A stretch of 49,044 bases of DNA. It comes from Gallibacterium anatis DSM 16844 = F 149. Lineage in GTDB: Bacteria > Pseudomonadota > Gammaproteobacteria > Enterobacterales > Pasteurellaceae. A program made the translations under genes and the position numbers. How positions within the stretch are numbered: the first letter of the stretch is position 1; each line of letters opens with the position of its first letter. Shown here one piece after another: positions 42,775 through 49,044 of this stretch. Location of the stretch: NCBI RefSeq assembly GCF_000379785.1, contig NZ_KB903676.1:1-49044 (forward strand), in the 5' to 3' direction. Below the pieces are notes generated by a model. It made no database searches. It worked only from the letters and a program-made list of their open reading frames with translations, and was not told the origin of the DNA.

Positions 42775-45302
42775 ATGCGAAATATTTTCTTACCCTTAAC
42801 AAAATTTAGACGTAGCTATATATCATTGGTGCTATTTAGTTTAGTAGTTGTTGCATCAATAGTTATGCTAGTGACTACGTTGAATTTGACCCTGGATTCT
42901 TATACGGCACTGAAGCTCAAAAAAATATTGATATTCAACGATTCAGTTATGGGAATCCTATTCCTGCTGGTGAATATCTTGCGGATGTTTATGTAAATAA
43001 TGAGTTACGTGGGCGTATCACTTTACAATTTGTGGAGCTTCTGATCAAAAATCTATCGGACTTTGTGCTACACCAACGTTGTTAACATTATTAGATTTAA
43101 AATCTGCTGCGTTTTCAGGTAAAACTCATCAAGTTAAGCAATGTCGCTTATTTGCACCACAAGTGCCAGAGGCAAAAGTAAATTTTGATGCTGGGCAATT
43201 GCGATTAGATGTGGATATTGCTCAGGCTCTAGTTGTGCAACGTCCAAAAGGTTATATCTCACCTGCACAATGGCAAGATGGTATTCCTGTGGCATTTTTA
43301 CGTTACAACGCTAGCCATTATCGCTACCAATACAGTGATCAAAATTTTTATCAAAGCTATCTAGGCATTGAGTCAGGTATAAACTTGTTTGGTTGGGCAT
43401 TACGTCATCGTGGGTCTATGAGTAGGAGTCCGCAACAAGATTCTCATTACCAACGGATCGCTACTTACTTACAACACGATGTTGCCGCACTTCGTGGGCA
43501 ATTAACTATCGGTGATTTATATACTAATGGCGTTTTGATGGATAGTTTGTCACTGCGTGGAATAAAGTTAGCATCTGATGATAGAATGTTGGCTAGTTCT
43601 GAACGCGGTTATGCTCCCGTTATTCGTGGCGTTGCGAATAGCAATGCTGTTGTTAGCATACGGCAAAATGGCAATTTATTGCGAGAAGTTTCTGTTCCTC
43701 CTGGTGCGTTTTCAATTGATGATCTCTTTCCAACAGGGTATGGTGGCGATATTCAAGTAGAAATTTTAGAAGCAAATGGAGAAAAACGCACTTTTACTGT
43801 TCCTTATACTGCGGCAGCACAATTAATTCGTCCAGGTTATAGCCGTTATCAAATTGCTGCTGGACGTTATCGTTATGGTAATGTTGTTTTTGATACAAAT
43901 GTTGCACAAGCCACTTGGCAGTATGGTTTAACTAATAATTTAACACTGAATCTTGGGGCGATCCTATCTATAGATTACCATTCTGAGCTGTTAGGTCTTT
44001 CTTTTAATACACCGATTAATACACCGATTGGAGCATTTGCGGCAAATGCAACGCTCTCTAATGCAACTTTTCATAATCTTGATCAAAAATTTAAGGGATA
44101 CAATCTTTATTTTAGTTATAACACGCATATCGAACCAACAAATACAAACGTTACTTTAGCTGCATATCGTTATTTATCACGCGATTACTTCAGTTTACAA
44201 GATGTCATTTTAGCAAATGGACGGAATTTTGCTTACGAAAACGGACTGAATTTATCATTGAATAGCTATCGCCCAAAAAATCAATTTCAGGTATCTGTAA
44301 GTCAAACATTTAAAGACGGATGGGGTGGGGCTTATATTACTGGAAGTACGTTTACCTATTGGGGAACAAAGCAAAAACGCAATGAATACCAAATTGGCTA
44401 TAGCAATAATTACAAGAAATTAAATTATAGTCTGTCATTTTCTCAATCAATTAATAATGATGGCAACAATGATAAACGAATTTATCTTTCTTTATCATTG
44501 CCATTAGGTGATAACGCTAATGGCTCTTATCTTTCACAAGATATTAGCCATAGCGTTAAGGATGGCTATTCTGCCTATACGTCATTATCTGGTACATTGG
44601 GTGAACAACAGCGTTATACCTATACTCTCTCTGTCAGTAAGCAACAACAAAGTGATGTTAGTTCAATTGCTTTTAGTAACACCTATTCTAGTTCTTTTGC
44701 CCGTCTTAATGGTTCATGGAGTCGTAGTAATAAAGGTAATCAACAAATGTCTGTTGGTGCTTCTGGAGCTGTTGTAGCTCATCCAAAAGGCATTACATTA
44801 TCCAATGATTTAGGTGACAACTTTGCGATTATTCACGCTAAAGGTGCAAAAGGTGCGTTGATTAATAGCTCAATAGGTAATGAAATTGATTATTTTGGTA
44901 ATGGTATCGTGCCATATGTTGAACCATATACTATCAATTATATAGGTTTAGATGGCAATAATTTGCCGAGTTCTGTTGAATTAGCTGCTACCGAGCAACA
45001 AGTTATTCCTCGTGCTAACCAAGCACTTTTAATTAATTTTGCAACCACAGCAGGCTCAGCCGTGTTCTTTGAAATCGAAAACAAAGAACAATTGCCACCA
45101 TTAGGAACAGAAGTATTTGATCAAAATGAGAAATCTATTGGCGTTGTTGCACAAGGTGGGCAAAATTTATACCAGAGGTATTGCTGAAAAAGGTGAGCTT
45201 CATCTCAGTTGGGAGGGGCATCGCTGTCGAGCGAATTATCAGTTACCAGAACAAGAAGACGGTAAATTACTTATCGTGCCAATACAATGCCAATTTTATT
45301 AA
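42775..45302 (+). pseudogene. fimbrial outer-membrane usher, three frameshifts
   Basis: Three reading frames together make one FimD/PapC-type usher. The start MRNIFLPLTKFRRSYISLVLFSLVV is in one frame; from about 42860 the sequence YVEFDPGFLYGTEAQKNIDIQRFS (usher N-domain) is in a second; from about 43035 ASDQKSIGLCATP and then the long barrel and plug (PVIRGVANSNAVV, YTAAAQLIRPGYSRYQIAAG, FGIAtype strands) to 45187 are in a third; the C-terminal IYTRGIAEKGELHLSWEG ... PIQCQFY is shifted again, apparently by one extra A in CAAAATT near 45170. The protein cannot be made whole. Confidence 0.9.
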
Positions 45303-45313
45303 AAGGGGAAAAA

Positions 45314-46415
45314 ATGAAAGGGAAAATAATTCATTGGTTTATATCAATGATGGCTTTAGTGATTTTGTTTAAACCATCATTTTCTTTTGCCTATAAATTT
45401 GATGGGATAGAGGTTGGAGGACCAAGAGGAGTACCAACACAAGAAAAATATATTAGCGCTAATTATAATCGTGTTGGTTATAATGAGGTGGTTTATCGTT
45501 GGAATATAGGTGAAATAATGGCGGGAAACTACTGTAGGCAACGTGCTGGTGTAATGAATCCAGTGGATAAATATTAGTTAGAAATTAAATATTTTGATAC
45601 ACAAGAAAAAAATAGTCAGTATTTTGAAAGAAGGTTACTGGAAGTAAATAATCGTCTAGTAACAATTAATGATGCAAGCTCATATCAATTTGCTATTGTT
45701 GAGCGTGGACAATCATTAATATTTGATTTAAGACTAAAGCTAAAAGATACTTTTCTCTATAGTACAACGCCAGCGGATATTTCTATTCCAGCAGGCACGC
45801 CATTGGCAATCATTACGATGTTATGTGTGGATAAAACGACAACAGGTAATACCGTAGCGGATTATGAAGCTAATGATAATAGGGATTATAAAAAAAAACT
45901 CATTCTCTATGATAAAAGTTACCTCCACGAATGAGGCAACCTTTAGTTTTGCCCGAACCTGCACACTGGAAAATAATGACCAAACGGTTACACTAAAAGA
46001 TGTGACTGTAAAAGAACTTAATGAGAATGACGAAGTGCTAGGTAACACTTTTGATATTGGGCTTAATTGCCCCGGAGGAAGTGTAAAAAATGCTTATATT
46101 CTCTTTACTGATGCTAATCCTCCATCAAATACAGACACTCTACCTGTTGGGGCATTAAATTCACCTGAAACCGATGCTACACAGACTATATTAAGCGTAA
46201 AAGATTCAGTGACTAAACAGTATTTAACTTATAGACAACCTTTAATAGCAAACGGTGATTTTTTTAATAAGCCAACAGGAGCTCAAGCGGCAGGTTTTTA
46301 CTCATTTAATCAGGAGGCATTAACTATTAATCAAAAGCCTAAGCATCGTTTGATCTGCACCCCAAAAGTTGGACTGATTATCCAACACACAGAGGTGCAG
46401 ATTTTTTATGACTAA
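45314..46415 (+). pseudogene. fimbrial tip/adhesin protein, nonsense plus frameshift
   Basis: ATG 45314 (AAAAGGGG upstream) opens a signal peptide (IIHWFISMMALVILFKPSFSFA) and a receptor-type domain (YRWNIGEIMAGNYCRQRAG) that hits TAG at 45575-45577. The frame then stays open (LEIKYFDTQEKNSQYFERRLLEVNN in part) until a run of nine A at about 45889-45897, where one A too many shifts out the C-terminal pilin domain (FSFARTCTLENNDQTVTLKDV ... HTEVQIFYD, in another frame to 46415). A two-domain tip adhesin, dead twice. Confidence 0.85.
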
Positions 46416-46467
46416 AAACAGCCAAATATTTAAAAATCTGTTTTTTTACCATCCAGAAAATCTGACC

Positions 46468-46509
46468 AGAATGAGGAAAAGCAAGCGCTCAGAGTGCTTT
46501 CCTCATTCT
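46468..46509 (+). terminator. long hairpin after the fimbrial operon
   Basis: AGAATGAGGAAAAGCA and TGCTTTCCTCATTCT pair along about 15 bp with one bulge. The following T-tract is poor. It probably ends the fimbrial transcript. Confidence 0.65.
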
Positions 46510-46526
46510 CTTTGGGCAAACAAAGA

Positions 46527-46570
46527 CAACCCTACGGGTTGAACGTTGCTTTAGCAACGGCACGAAGTGC
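46527..46570. repeat. array of three consecutive perfect hairpins
   Basis: CAACCC-TAC-GGGTTG (46527-46541), CGTTGC-TTTA-GCAACG (46544-46559) and GCAC-GAA-GTGC (46560-46570) follow each other with almost no gap, in the 289-bp space before mltB. The bases are GC-richer than the surroundings. I see no gene; it may be a species-specific intergenic repeat or a small RNA. Confidence 0.5.
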
Positions 46571-46704
46571 AAGGCGCAGCCGCAGTAAAATGGGGTCGCT
46601 CTTTAGGGCGAAATCTAAGCCTTAATACAAAACCAAAACATTAACATCCCCACCATAATGCATTACAATAACATCCCAAATTTCTAACAACATAATCAAG
46701 CAAA

Positions 46705-47769
46705 ATGTTCAAAAAAGCAGTACTCACAGTTCTCACCTTAGCGTTGGTGGGCTGTGGCAGTTCCACTAATAAAACGCCATCCGATGTTAATTATTCCCAG
46801 CCACGTTCAGTTGCCAACTTTGATCAATATGTCGATTATCTGCGTCAACAGGCAGTAAAACAGGGCGTTGATGCCAATGTGGCATATTCTCAACAAAATA
46901 TCCATTTTGTTGAACGTTCGATTGAATTGGATCAACAGCAGGCGGGGCGTAAACGTACCGCTAAACCGAGCCAACCTAACCCGAACGGTGTGACGAATTA
47001 CCTCAATCGTGTGCTGACAATGAATAAAATTGCATTGGCGGTGCGTTATTACAATGAACAAAATCAAGAAATTATGACCGCCAGTCGCCGCTTCGGGGTG
47101 CAACCGCAATATTTAGTGGCATTGTGGGGAATGGAAAGCAGCTTCGGACGTTATCAAGGCAATTTTGATGTGTTGTCGGTATTGGCGACATTAGCCTTTG
47201 AAGGCAGACGGGAATCACTGTTTGCACCGGAATTTATTAAAGCGTTGAAAATTATTGACCGTGGACATATTGAACGTGAAAAAATGAAAGGGTCGTGGGC
47301 AGGTGCAATGGGGCAAACGCAATTTATGCCGAGTTCCTATTTAAGTTATGCCAACGACGGGGATGGTGACGGTATCGCTGATATTTGGACCAATTATTAT
47401 GATGCTTTTGCTTCGATCGCTAATTATTTAGCTACCGTTGGTTGGAATGATAAATTGCCGTGGGGCGTTGAAGTTCATCTTTCTACTTGGATTGATCCTT
47501 CATTAAGTGGAATAGAAAAATATAAAGCAAAATCAGTCAGTGATTGGTTGAAACGAGGCGTTGTTGTGCCGCAAGACAATTTTTCACAGCAGGTGTTGGT
47601 GCAACTGCAATCTGCTCCGGTTTGGTTAGTGTTGCCAAACGGCTTGGCAGGACGGGCATTTTTAGTATCTCAGAATTTTAAAACCATTATGGACTGGAAT
47701 AAATCTTATTACTTTGCTATTAGTATCGGTAAGTTTGCCGATGCAATAGCACAACGAGTGATGTTGTGA
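46705..47769 (+). CDS. mltB: membrane-bound lytic murein transglycosylase B
   Basis: A 354-residue lipoprotein (KKAVLTVLTLALVGC, Cys17) that cleaves peptidoglycan glycan strands to 1,6-anhydro ends at the outer membrane. The catalytic Glu is in YLVALWGMESSFGRYQG (about 145); conserved GSWAGAMGQTQFMPSSY, DGDGDGIADIW and YLATVGWN follow, as in family 3 transglycosylases (Slt35). Length is normal. It is monocistronic with a terminator. Confidence 0.96.
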   Translation: MFKKAVLTVLTLALVGCGSSTNKTPSDVNYSQPRSVANFDQYVDYLRQQAVKQGVDANVAYSQQNIHFVERSIELDQQQAGRKRTAKPSQPNPNGVTNYLNRVLTMNKIALAVRYYNEQNQEIMTASRRFGVQPQYLVALWGMESSFGRYQGNFDVLSVLATLAFEGRRESLFAPEFIKALKIIDRGHIEREKMKGSWAGAMGQTQFMPSSYLSYANDGDGDGIADIWTNYYDAFASIANYLATVGWNDKLPWGVEVHLSTWIDPSLSGIEKYKAKSVSDWLKRGVVVPQDNFSQQVLVQLQSAPVWLVLPNGLAGRAFLVSQNFKTIMDWNKSYYFAISIGKFADAIAQRVML

Positions 47770-47791
47770 TGTTAACAACTGTTTGTATCTA

Positions 47792-47817
47792 AACTCCGTT
47801 TCTAGCGGAGTTTTTTA
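47792..47817 (+). terminator. terminator of mltB
   Basis: AACTCCG (47792-47798), loop TTTCTAG, CGGAGTT (47806-47812), then TTTT. Confidence 0.9.
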
Positions 47818-47942
47818 TGAAATTTAGTCTTGTTTATGGTTTTATCTTGTTCAAGAAAGAAGAGTAGACAACGGAAACTTTGAATAAAGTTTAATAATAA
47901 AAAGGAGAATATTAAGGATTATCTGAGATAATATGAAAAGGA

Positions 47943-48032
47943 TGGCGGAGGAAAAGAGATTCGAACTCTTGGAGGACGTAAATCCTCGCCGGTTTTCAAG
48001 ACCGGTGCCTTCAACCACTCGACCATTCCTCC
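47943..48032 (-). tRNA. tRNA-Ser(UGA)
   Basis: On the minus strand a 90-nt class II tRNA: acceptor GGAGGAA/TTCCTCC with discriminator G and encoded CCA (48032 to 47943), D arm with GGTTGAAGGC, anticodon arm CCGGT-CTTGAAA-ACCGG (anticodon TGA), a long variable arm GAGGA-TTTACG-TCCTC and T arm AGAGTTCGAATCTCT. The adjacent yccA-like gene is the same neighbour as in E. coli (serT-yccA). Confidence 0.97.
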
Positions 48033-48246
48033 GCAGGATAGCTTGTTTTCAGCGATGTGAAATATAGTATAGTTCAGAGAGCGAGTAAATAAAAATTTGT
48101 AAAAATAGGTTTGATAGCACGCTTTTTGAGCTTTATGTGCTTTTTTTACACTTTATGCTTTTCTTACACCTATTTTGATTGACTTTTAATGTTGAAATTA
48201 TTACCGTTATCAGGTTATTTTTGGATAGTTAAGGAGACTGAACTTT

Positions 48247-48909
48247 ATGCAACAAAAAATTGTTATTGATACTCGAGAAAGCACTTCTTCCGTGTTAAGT
48301 ACTAATCGTGTATTGCGCAACACCTATTTTCTATTGGCGTTAACTATCGCTTTTTCTGCGTTAACCGCTTATTTATCAATGGCATTTAATTTGCCGTATC
48401 CGGGATTAATCGTGATGTTGGTCGGATTTTATGGTTTGCTGTTTTTAACTTATAAATTCGCTAACAGCGGTTTAGGCATTTTAGCAACGTTTGCCTTTAC
48501 CGGCTTTTTAGGCTACACCTTAGGACCGATTTTAAATATTTATGTCAGTCAAGGATTGGGCGATCTTGTGGTGACCGCATTGGGCGGCACAGCATTAGTC
48601 TTTTTTGCTTGTTCGGCTTATGTTTTAACCACGAAAAAAGATATGTCATTCCTTTCCGGTATGATGTTTTCACTTTTCATTGTGTTAATCGTTGGGATGA
48701 TTGCCGGCTTGATTTTTAACCTTCCGGCATTGCATTTAGCGATTAGTGCCTTATTTATTGTGTTCTCAAGCGGCGCAATTTTATTGGAAACCAGTAATAT
48801 TATTCACGGCGGAGAAACCAATTATATTCGTGCAACAGTCAGCATTTATGTTTCGCTTTATAACATTTTTGTCAGCTTGCTCAATATCTTATCCGCTAAT
48901 CGTGATTAA
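48247..48909 (+). CDS. Bax inhibitor-1/YccA family membrane protein
   Basis: A 220-residue integral membrane protein with seven helices after a short soluble N-terminus ([25 protein letters not shown] in part). The BI-1 signature appears in the last helices ([35 protein letters not shown]). E. coli YccA interacts with the FtsH protease and SecY; members may move calcium or protons. AAGGAGA precedes the ATG. It is divergent from tRNA-Ser. Confidence 0.93.
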   Translation: MQQKIVIDTRESTSSVLSTNRVLRNTYFLLALTIAFSALTAYLSMAFNLPYPGLIVMLVGFYGLLFLTYKFANSGLGILATFAFTGFLGYTLGPILNIYVSQGLGDLVVTALGGTALVFFACSAYVLTTKKDMSFLSGMMFSLFIVLIVGMIAGLIFNLPALHLAISALFIVFSSGAILLETSNIIHGGETNYIRATVSIYVSLYNIFVSLLNILSANRD

Positions 48910-48928
48910 TATTCAATGAATAAAGGAA

Positions 48929-48948
48929 ACCGCATCAATCGATGCGGT
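48929..48948 (+). terminator. hairpin after the YccA-like gene
   Basis: ACCGCATC-AATC-GATGCGGT, a perfect 8-bp stem 20 bp past the stop, with no T-tract; CAGACCGC follows and can compete with the 3' arm (GCGGTC/GACCGC). Confidence 0.55.
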
Positions 48949-48960
48949 CAGACCGCTGAC

Positions 48961-49008
48961 AAACCCATCTTTCCAAAATCATTTGATAAAAGTGGGTTTG
49001 TTTTTTTA
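48961..49008 (+). terminator. second terminator near the right edge
   Basis: AAACCCA (48961-48967) and TGGGTTT (48993-48999) followed by GTTTTTTTA. Strong T-tract; likely the true end of the YccA-like transcript. Confidence 0.7.
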
Positions 49009-49044
49009 CTTTGTCGCTTTTCTCTTGCTTTTCCTTTCAGATAA

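Noticed and set aside
1-49044. Pasteurellaceae DNA uptake signals (AAGTGCGGT or ACAAGCGGT)
   Set aside because: No exact copy was noticed by eye; only shorter AAAGCGG-like matches occur. A computed count would be needed to say more.

Overview
The window looks like a Pasteurellaceae chromosome carrying an integrated conjugative element. The call rests on AT-rich coding, gene neighbourhoods typical of gammaproteobacteria (fabB|mnmC, folP-glmM, tRNA-Ser next to a YccA-like gene) and an ICEHin1056/PFGI-1-type conjugation module integrated at a tRNA-Leu gene. Species cannot be named from sequence alone.

Region 1 (1 to about 21,640) is the int-proximal part of the integrative and conjugative element (ICE). 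Only part of the mating machinery is in view: three consecutive minus-strand ICE families (PFL_4709, PFL_4710, PFL_4711), then on the plus strand a MobH-type TraI relaxase and a tyrosine integrase ending just before a recombined tRNA-Leu(CAA) 3' part, the attachment site. Between and around these lie cargo genes: a three-gene NA37/membrane-protein operon cut by the window edge, an ImmA/IrrE peptidase, a lone SMC-like AAA ATPase, two ParA ATPases without ParB, a ParE-type toxin-antitoxin pair, a DUF1640 coiled-coil protein and a trimeric autotransporter adhesin. Three signals stand out. (i) A periplasmic-protein gene with 17 copies of a 5-bp repeat just after its ATG is out of frame by one unit: a phase-variation switch in the OFF position. 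(ii) Two neighbouring genes have leaders folding into the same H-type pseudoknot, whose 3' strand can instead pair with the ribosome binding site. (iii) The adhesin and the PFL_4709-4711 operon have homologous 55-bp upstream regions, suggesting that the adhesin is expressed together with conjugation.

Region 2 (21,704 to 28,740) is ordinary chromosome: a small membrane protein, fabB with a palindrome inside its promoter, divergent mnmC, folP-glmM and an OmpA/SmpA-type lipoprotein.

Region 3 (28,880 to 39,565) is a very AT-rich polysaccharide locus of Wzx/Wzy type: chain-length regulator, flippase, pyruvyltransferase-family enzyme, three glycosyltransferases, polymerase, a NeuA-like/SGNH fusion and an LtaS-like sulfatase-fold transferase, mostly overlapping or closely spaced. 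ubiG and a YcgL gene follow.

Region 4 (40,700 to 46,415) is in decay: an IS3-family remnant, then a chaperone-usher fimbrial operon in which the major subunit, usher and tip protein are all broken by stops or frameshifts and only the chaperone is open.

Region 5 (46,416 to the end) is core again: mltB, tRNA-Ser(UGA) and a Bax-inhibitor-1 family membrane protein, with clear terminators.
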